A stretch of DNA of 64,000 bases from Bacteroidetes bacterium UBA4416 (GTDB taxonomy: Bacteria > Bacteroidota > Bacteroidia > B-17B0 > Aurantibacillaceae): the NCBI GenBank assembly GCA_002390745.1, contig DGQK01000015.1, positions 61,594-125,593 on the forward strand, given 5' to 3'. Below are positions 42,763 to 52,175 of this stretch, in pieces (position 1 is the stretch's first letter; each line of letters opens with the position of its first letter). The translations under genes were made by a program, and so were the position numbers. The notes beneath the pieces are model-generated. The model did no database searches and was not told where the DNA came from. It was given only the letters and a program-made list of their open reading frames with translations.

Positions 42763-42819
42763 CAAAATTACCATTTATTTTTTGAATTTAGCACATTGTG
42801 CTAAAAATAATTAATTTTG
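42763..42819. promoter_or_regulatory. Divergent promoters flanking a TetR-type operator
   Basis: A 19-base palindrome TTTAGCAC-ATT-GTGCTAAA stands at 42787-42805. TAATTTTG, a perfect TAnnTTTG match, lies on the plus strand at 42812-42819, just before the TetR start. The same eight bases lie on the minus strand at 42763-42770, before the cupin gene. A repressor bound to the palindrome would cover the upstream part of both promoters. Confidence 0.8.
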
Positions 42820-42823
42820 TAGT

Positions 42824-43516
42824 ATGAGTGAAACACGCAACGATATTCTGGAAGCGGCTTTGGAGCTGTACAACCGGCATGGGATTGAGCAGGTAAGCAC
42901 CCGGGATATTGCCCGGAAGATCGGCATCAGCTCGGGGAACCTGACGTATCATTTTCCCACCCGCAACGCTATTTTTTATGCGCTGATGGGCCGGCTGCTT
43001 GAAGACATCGACCGCGCGCTTTCCCTGCCGGTGAATCCGGAACACCGCGATCCGCTATCCCTCTGCTACCATCAGTGCCTCATCATCATCAATAAGCAGC
43101 TCGACTATGAATTTATCTTTAACAGGCGCTATGCAGAGCTGATTACGGCGCTTCCCGAAATGCAGAAGCTTCTACAGGAAGTGCTGGATAAGCGTTTCGA
43201 TCAGTGGAAAATGCTCAATGAGCAGCTTGTGAAAAGCGGGCTGGCTTCTGAGGAGCTGAAAAAAGAAACGCATGCCCATTCGCAGATCCTTAATATCATC
43301 GGGCTTTACTGGCACCAGGAAGTGGCGATCTATTACCCGCAGATGAACCGCGAGCAAAAAACGGAGCATGCCGTTGCGCTGATCTTTCAGTCCTACAAGC
43401 CCTACCTCACCAAAAAAGGACTTTCGATCCTGAAGCCATTCATCAAAAAGCTCGGGCATTATAAGGCTCCGCTGATCATCCTTTTGTTCTGGGCTGCGGG
43501 TTCTCTCTGGTTGTAA
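42824..43516 (+). CDS. TetR/AcrR-family transcriptional regulator
   Basis: The N-terminal helix-turn-helix reads NDILEAALELYNRHGIEQVS, then TRDIARKIGISSGNLTYHFP. The remainder is an all-helical ligand domain of about 150 residues and ends in a hydrophobic stretch, APLIILLFWAAGSLWL, which may be a membrane anchor or part of the fold. The 230-residue length is slightly above the family norm. The palindrome in the preceding gap is the probable binding site, so the gene is likely to be autoregulated and to control the divergent cupin and cytochrome genes. Confidence 0.93.
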   Translation: MSETRNDILEAALELYNRHGIEQVSTRDIARKIGISSGNLTYHFPTRNAIFYALMGRLLEDIDRALSLPVNPEHRDPLSLCYHQCLIIINKQLDYEFIFNRRYAELITALPEMQKLLQEVLDKRFDQWKMLNEQLVKSGLASEELKKETHAHSQILNIIGLYWHQEVAIYYPQMNREQKTEHAVALIFQSYKPYLTKKGLSILKPFIKKLGHYKAPLIILLFWAAGSLWL

Positions 43517-43600
43517 CCAAAGTGCAGGGAGCGTATTTTCCGGCAGCGCTGCGCATGAATGCGTAATCAATCGTATATTCGCAGTCAAAATTCCTTCTCT

Positions 43601-44593
43601 ATGTTCACCATCGATACCCATACCCATATCATTCCCAAACACATCCCCGATTTTACCAAAAAATTCGGCTACGGAAACTTCATACAGCTCGACCACCACG
43701 CGCCCGGCAGGGCCTGGATGATGCAGGGCGACAAGCGCTTCCGCGAGATCGTGGAGAACTGCTGGGATCCGGAAGTACGGATCCGGGAAATGGCGGAGCA
43801 TAAAGCTGATATGCAGGTGATCTGTACGATTCCGGTCATGTTCAGCTACGACGCCAAACCGGCGGATGGCCTGGAGATTTCTCAATTCCTGAACGATGAT
43901 ATAGCGCAGACATGCAGCAAATACCCCGATAAGTTCATAGGCCTGGCTACCGTACCCATGCAGGACACCGCTCTGGCGGTAAAGGAGCTGGAGCGCTGCA
44001 TGAAGCTTGGTTTCAAAGGCGTACAGATAGGCAGTAATGTCAATAACATCAACCTGGGCGAGCCTCAGTTCGATGCGTTCTGGGCTGCCTGCGAGCGCCT
44101 GGATGCGGCTATCCTGGTACATCCCTGGCAAATGATGGGGCAGGAGCATATGACCAAATACTGGCTTCCCTGGCTGGTAGGCATGCCGGCAGAGATCAGC
44201 CGCGCGATATGCAGCATGATCTTTGGCGGCGTTTTCGAAAAATTCCCGAAGCTTAAAGTATGCTTTGCTCATGGTGGCGGCTCTTTCCTGCCTACCATCA
44301 GCCGCATCGAGCATGGCTGGGAGTGCAGGCCCGACCTGGTAGCCATCGACAACAAATTTAACCCGAAGAAGTACCTGGGCAGGTTCTGGGTCGATTCGCA
44401 TGTGTGCGACCACAAGATGCTGCAATACATCATCGACCTGGTGGGTGTGGATAAAGTGGTGCAGGGCTCCGATTATCCCTTTCCGCTGGGAGAGGCAGTG
44501 CCCGGAACGTTAGTGCGCGAAGCGCCGCTCTCCGATGGCGATAAAGCCGTTATCATGAGTGGTGCGGCCAGGAAGTGGCTGTCTATGGAGTAG
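43601..44593 (+). CDS. Amidohydrolase, ACMSD-like decarboxylase
   Basis: From ATG 43601 this is a 330-residue amidohydrolase-2 protein, closest by motif to 2-amino-3-carboxymuconate-6-semialdehyde decarboxylase (ACMSD) of the kynurenine pathway. The metal ligands fit: IDTHTHIIP (HxH), AILVHPWQM, CFAHGGGSFLP and QGSDYPFPLGE (Asp). LEISQFLNDDIAQ and FWVDSHVCD are family marks. The decarboxylase activity converts ACMS to 2-aminomuconate semialdehyde. No other kynurenine gene adjoins. It lies 84 bases after the TetR gene; a shared transcript is possible. Confidence 0.9.
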   Translation: MFTIDTHTHIIPKHIPDFTKKFGYGNFIQLDHHAPGRAWMMQGDKRFREIVENCWDPEVRIREMAEHKADMQVICTIPVMFSYDAKPADGLEISQFLNDDIAQTCSKYPDKFIGLATVPMQDTALAVKELERCMKLGFKGVQIGSNVNNINLGEPQFDAFWAACERLDAAILVHPWQMMGQEHMTKYWLPWLVGMPAEISRAICSMIFGGVFEKFPKLKVCFAHGGGSFLPTISRIEHGWECRPDLVAIDNKFNPKKYLGRFWVDSHVCDHKMLQYIIDLVGVDKVVQGSDYPFPLGEAVPGTLVREAPLSDGDKAVIMSGAARKWLSME

Positions 44594-44706
44594 GCAGGAT
44601 TAAGCAGGCAGAAGGCAGTATGTAGTATCCTGCTCTCTGCCACTCTGAACTTTTTCCGTCTCTGTAATCCCTTTAGTTTCTAAACCGTTCCTTTAATCCT
44701 TATCTA

Positions 44707-45165
44707 ATGTCACACTTTACCGATCACCAACTCCGCCTGCTGACTTCCGCCGAAGGAAAAACGCTCAAAAAAGTCATCATTTATTTCTGGGTCAACCGGC
44801 TCAACCCCAATGCGCAGATCGACCTGATCGACAATGTGGAGCTGGTGTTCAGCGACGACAGCACGCTGGTGATTACCTGCAATGAAGAGAGCACGGGCAT
44901 TGAAGTGATCGACGATTTCAACTTCGAGGAGGAAAAGGCCGCGCTGAAAGCTGAATTCGGGGATAAGATCCGCATCATCCCGATCGATGCGTCCACCACC
45001 AAAATGTGGACAGACGTGATCGGGGAAAGCATCGAAGCCATCGAATTGAGCAGGGAAGACGAGCAGTTCCTGAACGATGCGCTCATCCTGAATTTCGGGA
45101 CTGAAAAACGCTCGGTCGGGATCAGCCCGAATGACGGCCTGATCATCGATTATTGGGAGGATTAA
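44707..45165 (+). CDS. Uncharacterised acidic protein
   Basis: The 152-residue protein is acidic and soluble, with no signal or helix. Two beta-rich halves (VELVFSDDSTLVITCNEES and RSVGISPNDGLIIDYWED) flank a charged helical segment. It is not a family I recognise. It reads as a real gene because codon use and composition match neighbouring genes and it has a clear ATG with a gap before it. It stands between the amidohydrolase and the respiratory operon. Confidence 0.7.
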   Translation: MSHFTDHQLRLLTSAEGKTLKKVIIYFWVNRLNPNAQIDLIDNVELVFSDDSTLVITCNEESTGIEVIDDFNFEEEKAALKAEFGDKIRIIPIDASTTKMWTDVIGESIEAIELSREDEQFLNDALILNFGTEKRSVGISPNDGLIIDYWED

Positions 45166-45353
45166 CAGCAGGGCTTGATCGATGGTATCGGGGCTTTTGG
45201 TTTGCAGAAGAACCTTGTTCGTCTAATTCGCATGACCGTTTAGTGCTACTCCCGGTTTTTCTGAGAAATCCACTATTATTTAGAATCTCTCTAAATTAGT
45301 GCAGATGTTAAGAAAAACTAAAAATTCCAAGGCAGTTAATCAACATTCTGCTA

Positions 45354-45361
45354 TTTTTGTG
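45354..45361 (+). promoter_or_regulatory. -7 promoter element for the actABCDEF-coxBA operon
   Basis: TATTTTTG matches TAnnTTTG and lies 66 bases before ATG 45427 in the 261-base gap. No good TTG was found 17-23 bases upstream. Confidence 0.5.
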
Positions 45362-45426
45362 CGGAAATTTTTGTCATTATAGTGTCATTAAACTGCCATA
45401 AAACATCAAAAATCAGATATAATTTT

Positions 45427-46725
45427 ATGCACAACCATATGTCTCATTTCTCTTTAAAATCCTTATTTGGCGCGGTTTTCCTCTTTTTTGCCTTTTCATT
45501 TGGCCTGAAAGCTCAGGATGGAGCCAAATTATTCAAAGCTAATTGTGCGGTATGTCATACCGTGACAGACCAGAAACTCACAGGCCCCGGCCTGGCCGGT
45601 GTTTTCGACCGGATCCAAAAGGGTTCTTTCGCTACAAAAGAGGCTTGGGCTCATGCCTGGATCCTGAACAGCGATAAGGTAACGGCAAGCGGCGACGCAT
45701 ATGCTAAAAAGATCAAAGGTGAGAACGGAAATGCGGCCATGACCGTGTTCGAAGGTCAGTTGAGCGACAAGGACGTGGATGCGATCATCGCTTTCATCAA
45801 AGCTCCGCCGGTAGAAAAAGTTGCTGACGGCCCTAAAGGTCCTACAGGTGGAGGTGAATCCACAGAAGCCAAAGGCGGCATCGATCCTTTATACCTGCTG
45901 CTTGGCGCTATCGTGCTTATTGCGATCATCATCGGCGCATTGCGCAGCGTACGTCAATCCTTACAAAATACATACAACCGCAAAGAGGGCAAGCCAGAAA
46001 CAGGCGATGTTACTTTCGGCCAGGAGGTGAAACAATGGATCAGCGGGCACCGCCGCTTAGTGGGCGTGTTTGTGATTATCATCGGCTTTGTTGGTATGAA
46101 AGGCTGCTGGAATGCTTGCTTCGATATCGGTGTATACTACGACTGGGAGACGAAAAAAGGCTACAAGCCTGAACAGCCGATCAAATTCTCTCACAAGATT
46201 CACGCCGGCGACAATGAGATCGCCTGCCAGTACTGCCACAATACGGTTGAAAAATCACGCCACGCCGGTATCCCATCTGTTAACGTTTGTATGAACTGCC
46301 ACAAAGGGATCAGCAAAACAGCCAACGAAGGTTCTGAGGCACAAATCGCCAAAATTTATGATGCTGCCGGTTTCAACGTAAAAACAGCTCAGTACGACGC
46401 TCCTCAGAATCCTCTGAAATGGATCAAGGTTCACAACCTGCCTGACCACGTTTACTTCAACCACTCACAGCACGTGGTGGTGGGCAAACAGGACTGCGCA
46501 GCCTGCCACGGCGATGTGAAAAAAATGACGGTTGCCGAGCAGCAGGCTCCTCTTACCATGAAATGGTGTGTGGAGTGCCACCGCAAAACGGAAGTGGCCA
46601 TGGAAGGAAACCCATACTACGATCGCTTACACAAAGCTTTAAAAGAAAAATACAAAGGACAGTACGATGTTAAGTTTACCGTAGATAAGATCGGTGGGCT
46701 TGAGTGCGCTAAATGTCACTATTAA
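45427..46725 (+). CDS. actA: Alternative complex III multihaem cytochrome subunit A
   Basis: ActA is the periplasmic multihaem cytochrome of the alternative complex III quinol oxidoreductase. A signal peptide (residues 1-30, ending GLKAQ) is followed by a monohaem domain with Cys40 in ANCAVCH. Next is a membrane helix (LLLGAIVLIAIIIGALRSV). The second part shows a further membrane segment (LVGVFVIIIGFVGMKGCW) and the pentahaem domain: CQYCH, CMNCH, CAACH, CVECH and CAKCH. That is six CXXCH motifs in all. It is the first gene of the operon, followed by actB after 33 bases. Confidence 0.95.
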   Translation: MHNHMSHFSLKSLFGAVFLFFAFSFGLKAQDGAKLFKANCAVCHTVTDQKLTGPGLAGVFDRIQKGSFATKEAWAHAWILNSDKVTASGDAYAKKIKGENGNAAMTVFEGQLSDKDVDAIIAFIKAPPVEKVADGPKGPTGGGESTEAKGGIDPLYLLLGAIVLIAIIIGALRSVRQSLQNTYNRKEGKPETGDVTFGQEVKQWISGHRRLVGVFVIIIGFVGMKGCWNACFDIGVYYDWETKKGYKPEQPIKFSHKIHAGDNEIACQYCHNTVEKSRHAGIPSVNVCMNCHKGISKTANEGSEAQIAKIYDAAGFNVKTAQYDAPQNPLKWIKVHNLPDHVYFNHSQHVVVGKQDCAACHGDVKKMTVAEQQAPLTMKWCVECHRKTEVAMEGNPYYDRLHKALKEKYKGQYDVKFTVDKIGGLECAKCHY

Positions 46726-46758
46726 TTTTTAACAACCGGTAATTACGAAATATAACTG

Positions 46759-49700
46759 ATGTCTATGTCAAAAAAATACTGGAAAGGATTACCTGAACTA
46801 ACAGAAAGTCCTGAATTCACACAAAGCAAAAAAAACGAGTTTGCTGAACCATTGCCGATCGGGGAATTCCTGGCTGGTAAATCCGAAGAAGAGGACGCGA
46901 AAGGCACCAGCCGCCGCGACTTCCTGAAGGTGATGGGCTTCTCTACAGCCGCAGTTGCCCTGGCAGCCTGCGAAACTCCTGTAAACAAAGCGATCCCTTA
47001 TGTGGTGAAGCCTGAAGAGATCACTCCTGGTGTTGCCAACTGGTATGCTTCCACGTTTTACGACGGACACGACTACGCTTCTGTATTGGTAAAAACACGC
47101 GAAGGCCGTCCGATCATGGTGAAAGGCAACGACCTTTCGAAGGTGACCAACGGATCTTCTACAGCCCGTATCCAGGCATCAGTACTGAGCTTATACGATG
47201 GTGCCCGCTTAAACGGACCATTGCTGAAGAAAAATCCTACGACCTGGGCCAATGCCGACAAAACGGTAGCTGACGGCCTTGCGAAAGGAAACGCAGTGAT
47301 CCTGAGCTCCACGATCATCAGCCCTTCTACAAAAGCGATCATCAAATCATTCCTGGCAAAATACCCCGGCTCGAGGCATGTCACTTACGACGCGATCTCT
47401 TATGCTGCCCTGGCAAAAGCCAATAAAAATGTATTCGGTAAAGCAGTAATCTCTTCTTACGATTTCAGCAAAGCGAAAACCGTTGTGGGTGTAGCCTGCG
47501 ATTTCCTGGGAACCTGGCTGAATCCGGTAGAGTTTTCAGGCCAGTATGTGAAAGGACGCAAAGTATCCCGCGAGAGCATGGATATGAGCCGCCACTTCCA
47601 GTTTGAGGCCAACATGACCTTAACGGGCGCTAACGCGGATTACCGTTACATGGTGAAGCCATCTGAGTACGGAAAAGTATTGACGGCCTTATTCAACGAA
47701 GTAGCTTCCGCTACCGGAAACACTTCTGTAAGCGCGGACGCTAAATTATCGGTTCCTGAAGCAACGGCAGGCCTTAAAAAAGCAGCGAAAGAATTGCTGG
47801 CTAATAAAGGAAAATCGCTGGTGGTATGCGGCTCTAACGACGAGCACTGTCAGACGTTGGTAGCCGGTATCAATAAAATGCTCGGTAACTACGGCACAAC
47901 TGTAGATAACGACAACTACTTCAAATTAAAACAAGCCGACGACAAAGAATTTATCGATCTGGTAGCTGATATGGCTGCGGGTAAAGTAGGGACTTTGATC
48001 ACTTATAACTGTAACCCGGTATACACAGCGCCTGCCAAGCTGAACTTTGCGGCTGCTTATGCTAAGGTTGCAACGAAAGTATCGTTTGCTCAATCGCTGG
48101 ATGAAACAGCAGCCCTGGCTGATGTGGTTTGTCCGGATCATAACTACTTAGAGTCATGGGGTGATGCCGAGCCGAAACGCGGTCATTACTCTTTACAGCA
48201 ACCTACCATTCATCCTGTGTTTGCGGCTCCCCGTCACGAAGGAACACGCCAGGCACAGGATTCTTTATTGAAATGGTCAGGTATCAAAACCGATTATTTG
48301 TCTTACCTGCAAGGCTTCTGGAATAACCACATCTTCCCTCAGCAGGGAAAACACAGGGATTTTGCTTCTTTCTGGGCAAATACCTTACAGGATGGTGTTC
48401 TGAAAGTAAGTGTTTACAAAGAGATCGTGGATGCTCCGATGCAGTTCAATGATTCTACCGGACAGGTGATCATGACCGGTGTAGCGGGTGTTGAAGTGCT
48501 TTCTAATGATTCTGCATTGCTGACGGCAGGCCCTAAACCGGCCGCCAACGCAAAAGCGATGCCGGCTGTGGAAACGGCTTACCCGGTAGCGGATTACAGC
48601 AAAGCGGCTTCTATGGCTACGGCTAATAAAGGCAGCAACTACGAGCTGGTGATCTATGAAAAAATAGGCCTGGGCAACGGTAACCAAAGCAACAATCCAT
48701 GGTTGCAGGAATTGCCTGATCCTATCTCTAAAGTAACCTGGGACAACTACATTACCATGTCGCCTATCGACGTGAAAAAAGAGAAGCTGAATGAAATGCT
48801 GCGCCAGGACATCGACGGCTCTATCGTGGAGCTGACGGTAAACGGGATGACAGTGAAGCTTCCTGTATATCCTCAGCCGGGCCAGACTCCGGGCACCATC
48901 GGTGTAGCCTTAGGCTATGGCCGAACAGGTGATTCCATGAAAGTAGCGGCTAATGTAGGGGTGAACGCTTTCCCGTTCATTTCTGTACTGAATGATACCT
49001 TCCAGAACGAAGTTTACTCAGTGTCTTTCAAAGACACGAAAGGAAGCCACCGCTTTGCGGCTACACAGATCCAACATACCATCATGGGTCGTGAGGAGCA
49101 AATCCTGCGCGAGGTTTCTTTAAAAGAATATAAAGACAAACCGAAAGAGGTTTGGAATCCGGCTGCTGCATTGCCTGTGCATGGCGGCGGCAAGAAGCCG
49201 GTAGAACAGATCGACCTGTGGGATGCTCATCCCCGCATGAACCACAAATGGGGCTTAACCATCGACATGACTTCATGTATCGGTTGTGCGGCCTGTGTTG
49301 TGTCGTGCCAGGTAGAAAATAACATTGCGGTAGTGGGTAAGGAAGAAGTTTCCAAAACCCGCAGCATGGAGTGGTTGCGTATCGACCGCTACTACAGCTC
49401 GGATGTAACGAAGGAAAGCGCACAGGCCGAAGGCCTGTTGGCTACCAAGCAAATGTACATCGACATGGAAAATCCTTCGGCTAACCCGAAAGTGACCTTC
49501 CAGCCGATGCTTTGCCAGCACTGTAACCACGCCCCTTGCGAAACGGTTTGCCCGGTATTGGCAACGTCTCACAGCACGGAAGGCCTGAACATGATGACTT
49601 ACAACCGTTGCATCGGTACCCGTTACTGCGCGAACAACTGTCCATTCAAAGTACGCCGTTTCAACTGGTTCAACTACAATGGAAATCCTGACTTCGCAGG

Positions 49701-50115
49701 CATCAACCCTGCACAGCAGGACCTGGGCCGTATGGTGCTGAACCCGGATGTGGTAGTTCGCAGCCGCGGTGTGATGGAAAAATGCTCCATGTGCGTACAG
49801 CGTATCCAGGCTGGTAAACTGGCAGCGAAAGTCAGCCAAACGCCGCTGGTGGACGGTTCCATTAAAACGGCCTGCCAGGATGCATGCCCTACCAATGCGA
49901 TCATCTTCGGAGATCTTAACGACGAAAATTCACAGGTATCCCAATGGCGTACGGATGATAAGAACTTCCTGTTACTGGAAGAGATCGGCATCAAGCCTAC
50001 GGTATCTTACTTACTGAAAGTAAGGAACCAGGATGAAGCGATTCACACTCACGAGGAGCACGCTGCTGCCGGCCATGATACAGAAAAAGCACACGCCGGA
50101 GAGCACCATTCATAG
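46759..50115 (+). CDS. actB: Alternative complex III subunit B (molybdopterin-like fused to iron-sulfur protein)
   Basis: ActB unites a molybdopterin-oxidoreductase-like part without an active cofactor site (about residues 50-780) and a ferredoxin-like part (about 830-1050). A Tat-type motif SRRDFLKVMGFSTAAVAL stands near residue 50. The iron-sulfur part carries CIGCAACVVSCQVEN, CQHCNHAPCETVCPV, CIGTRYCANNCPFKVRRF and CQDACPTNAIIFGDL, enough for four clusters. The C-terminus is His-rich (HTHEEHAAAGHDTEKAHAGE). The 1118-residue length is normal for a fused ActB1-B2 protein. It is 43 bases before actC. Confidence 0.96.
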   Translation: MSMSKKYWKGLPELTESPEFTQSKKNEFAEPLPIGEFLAGKSEEEDAKGTSRRDFLKVMGFSTAAVALAACETPVNKAIPYVVKPEEITPGVANWYASTFYDGHDYASVLVKTREGRPIMVKGNDLSKVTNGSSTARIQASVLSLYDGARLNGPLLKKNPTTWANADKTVADGLAKGNAVILSSTIISPSTKAIIKSFLAKYPGSRHVTYDAISYAALAKANKNVFGKAVISSYDFSKAKTVVGVACDFLGTWLNPVEFSGQYVKGRKVSRESMDMSRHFQFEANMTLTGANADYRYMVKPSEYGKVLTALFNEVASATGNTSVSADAKLSVPEATAGLKKAAKELLANKGKSLVVCGSNDEHCQTLVAGINKMLGNYGTTVDNDNYFKLKQADDKEFIDLVADMAAGKVGTLITYNCNPVYTAPAKLNFAAAYAKVATKVSFAQSLDETAALADVVCPDHNYLESWGDAEPKRGHYSLQQPTIHPVFAAPRHEGTRQAQDSLLKWSGIKTDYLSYLQGFWNNHIFPQQGKHRDFASFWANTLQDGVLKVSVYKEIVDAPMQFNDSTGQVIMTGVAGVEVLSNDSALLTAGPKPAANAKAMPAVETAYPVADYSKAASMATANKGSNYELVIYEKIGLGNGNQSNNPWLQELPDPISKVTWDNYITMSPIDVKKEKLNEMLRQDIDGSIVELTVNGMTVKLPVYPQPGQTPGTIGVALGYGRTGDSMKVAANVGVNAFPFISVLNDTFQNEVYSVSFKDTKGSHRFAATQIQHTIMGREEQILREVSLKEYKDKPKEVWNPAAALPVHGGGKKPVEQIDLWDAHPRMNHKWGLTIDMTSCIGCAACVVSCQVENNIAVVGKEEVSKTRSMEWLRIDRYYSSDVTKESAQAEGLLATKQMYIDMENPSANPKVTFQPMLCQHCNHAPCETVCPVLATSHSTEGLNMMTYNRCIGTRYCANNCPFKVRRFNWFNYNGNPDFAGINPAQQDLGRMVLNPDVVVRSRGVMEKCSMCVQRIQAGKLAAKVSQTPLVDGSIKTACQDACPTNAIIFGDLNDENSQVSQWRTDDKNFLLLEEIGIKPTVSYLLKVRNQDEAIHTHEEHAAAGHDTEKAHAGEHHS

Positions 50116-50158
50116 TCAACAAGAACGAACATAATATTAATTCTGAATATAAAATAAT

Positions 50159-51556
50159 ATGCACGCAGAATCACAGATTAGGGAACCTTTGATCATCGGT
50201 AAGAAAACTTACCGCGACATTTCAAACGACATCATTGCGCCCATAGAAGGTAAAGCCAGCAAATTCTGGTATATTTTATTCACCATTTCGGTACTCGCTT
50301 TTATGTGGGGCATCGGCTGCCTGGCTTACACCATTGGTGTGGGTGTGGGTGCCTGGGGTTCCAATAACGGTGTTGACTGGGCCTGGGATATCACCAACTT
50401 CGTATGGTGGATCGGTATCGGTCACGCGGGTACATTGATCTCTGCGGTATTGTTGTTGTTCCGTCAGAAATGGCGTATGGCCATCAACCGTTCTGCCGAA
50501 GCGATGACCATCTTCGCGGTATTGTGTGCGGCCATCTTCGTAACCCTGCACACCGGCCGTCCGTGGTTAGATTACATGTTATTCCCTTTACCAAACCAGT
50601 TCGGTTCGTTATGGCCTAACTTCAACTCACCGTTATTGTGGGACGTGTTCGCGGTATCGACTTATGCTACCGTATCGATCGTATTCTGGTACATCGGCCT
50701 GATCCCTGATTTTGCGATGATCCGTGACCGCGTGATCAAGCCTAAAATGAAAATGGCTTACTCGTTAGCGAGCTTTGGCTGGGGCGGAAGCGCCCGTCAC
50801 TGGAGCCGTTTTGAAGAGGTATCCTTAGTACTTGCCGGTTTATCCACGCCACTCGTATTCTCCGTACACTCCATTGTATCCTTTGACTTCGCCACATCGG
50901 TCGTACCGGGCTGGCACACGACCATCTTCCCTCCTTACTTCGTATCCGGTGCGGTATTTTCCGGCTTCGCGATGGTATTGACGCTGATGATCATTGTTCG
51001 TAAAGTATACAAACTCGAAGCTTACCTGACGGTAAAACACATCGAGTACATGAACATCGTTATTATCGTAACCGGCTCTATCGTAGGGGTTGCTTACTTA
51101 ACCGAATTATTCGTAGCATGGTACTCCGGTGTGGAATGGGAGCAATATGCGTTCCTTAACAGGGCAACCGGTCCTTTGGCCTGGTCGTACTGGGCAATGA
51201 TGACCTGCAACGTGTTCTCTCCACAGTTCTTCTGGTTCAAAAAATTACGTACCAGCATCGCCTTTACCTTTGTGATCTCTATCGTGATCAACATCGGTAT
51301 GTGGTTCGAGCGTTTCGTGATCATCGTACCTACCTTATGCCGTACGTATTTGCCATCTACCTGGAATACCTACACGCCTTCATTCATCGACGTGGGCATC
51401 TTCGTAGGAACGATCGGGATGTTCTTCACCCTGTTCTTATTGTATTCCCGTACCTTCCCGGTAATTGCCCAGGCTGAGTTGAAAACCATCCTGAAAGCAT
51501 CGGGCCAGGAGCACAAAGAACTGGCGGCACAGCACGCTCACGACGATCACCACTAA
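50159..51556 (+). CDS. actC: Alternative complex III membrane subunit C (NrfD-like)
   Basis: This 465-residue protein is an NrfD/PsrC-type integral subunit with about ten helices. Parts include FWYILFTISVLAFMWGIGCL, WWIGIGHAGTLISAVLLLFR, RPWLDYMLFPLPNQ and GWHTTIFPPYFVSGAVFSGF. It forms the quinol site together with ActF. The C-terminal His/Ala tail (ELAAQHAHDDHH) is cytoplasmic. It follows actB by 43 bases. Confidence 0.96.
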   Translation: MHAESQIREPLIIGKKTYRDISNDIIAPIEGKASKFWYILFTISVLAFMWGIGCLAYTIGVGVGAWGSNNGVDWAWDITNFVWWIGIGHAGTLISAVLLLFRQKWRMAINRSAEAMTIFAVLCAAIFVTLHTGRPWLDYMLFPLPNQFGSLWPNFNSPLLWDVFAVSTYATVSIVFWYIGLIPDFAMIRDRVIKPKMKMAYSLASFGWGGSARHWSRFEEVSLVLAGLSTPLVFSVHSIVSFDFATSVVPGWHTTIFPPYFVSGAVFSGFAMVLTLMIIVRKVYKLEAYLTVKHIEYMNIVIIVTGSIVGVAYLTELFVAWYSGVEWEQYAFLNRATGPLAWSYWAMMTCNVFSPQFFWFKKLRTSIAFTFVISIVINIGMWFERFVIIVPTLCRTYLPSTWNTYTPSFIDVGIFVGTIGMFFTLFLLYSRTFPVIAQAELKTILKASGQEHKELAAQHAHDDHH

Positions 51557-51604
51557 CAGTAAACAAAGACATTTAAGAATTCAGATATAGTATACTAACA
51601 GACT

Positions 51605-52153
51605 ATGGCAACTAAACAAATTATACATGGCATTTATTCCGACGAAGTGCCTTTGTTGGAAGGATGTAAATCATTACGCGCATCAGGTATCCGTGTAAAA
51701 GAAGTGTACAGCCCGTTCCCGATCCACGGCATCGATCCTATCATCGGTGTTCCGCGTACGCGCCTGGCAATCTGTGCTTTCATTTATGGCATCACCGGCT
51801 TATCGCTTGCTACCCTGATGATGTGGTACATGATGATCAGCGACTGGCCTAATGATATCGGCGGTAAACCAAACTGGGCGTATTATTTCAATATCCCGGC
51901 GTTTATCCCTATTACATTCGAAGCAACCGTATTCTGCGCGGCTCACGGCATGGCGCTGACTTACCTGCTGCGTTGCATGCTGGTACCGGGCGCCCGTCCT
52001 AAAAATCCGGATCCCCGCACCACCGACGATAAATTCATGATCTACCTGGAGCTGAACGACGAGCAATCTAAAAAAGCAGACGAGATCTTACGTTCCACCG
52101 GTGCCGAAGAGGTAAATTACAAAGGTACTATCCACATCGAGCCGGCTTATTAA
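51605..52153 (+). CDS. actD: Alternative complex III subunit D (DUF3341)
   Basis: The 182-residue protein begins with a soluble region that includes GIYSDEVPLLEGCKSLRASG and VYSPFPIHGIDPIIG, then two membrane helices (AICAFIYGITGLSLATLMMW and TFEATVFCAAHGMALTYLL). This matches ActD/DUF3341. A short cytoplasmic tail follows. It is encoded 48 bases after actC. Confidence 0.96.
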   Translation: MATKQIIHGIYSDEVPLLEGCKSLRASGIRVKEVYSPFPIHGIDPIIGVPRTRLAICAFIYGITGLSLATLMMWYMMISDWPNDIGGKPNWAYYFNIPAFIPITFEATVFCAAHGMALTYLLRCMLVPGARPKNPDPRTTDDKFMIYLELNDEQSKKADEILRSTGAEEVNYKGTIHIEPAY

Positions 52154-52175
52154 TTTGACACAAATTGCTTTGTTT

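Noticed and set aside
43172..44425. Long open frame (417 codons) on the minus strand
   Set aside because: It is opposite the TetR and ACMSD-like genes, both with clear motifs, and spans the gap between them without a plausible start.
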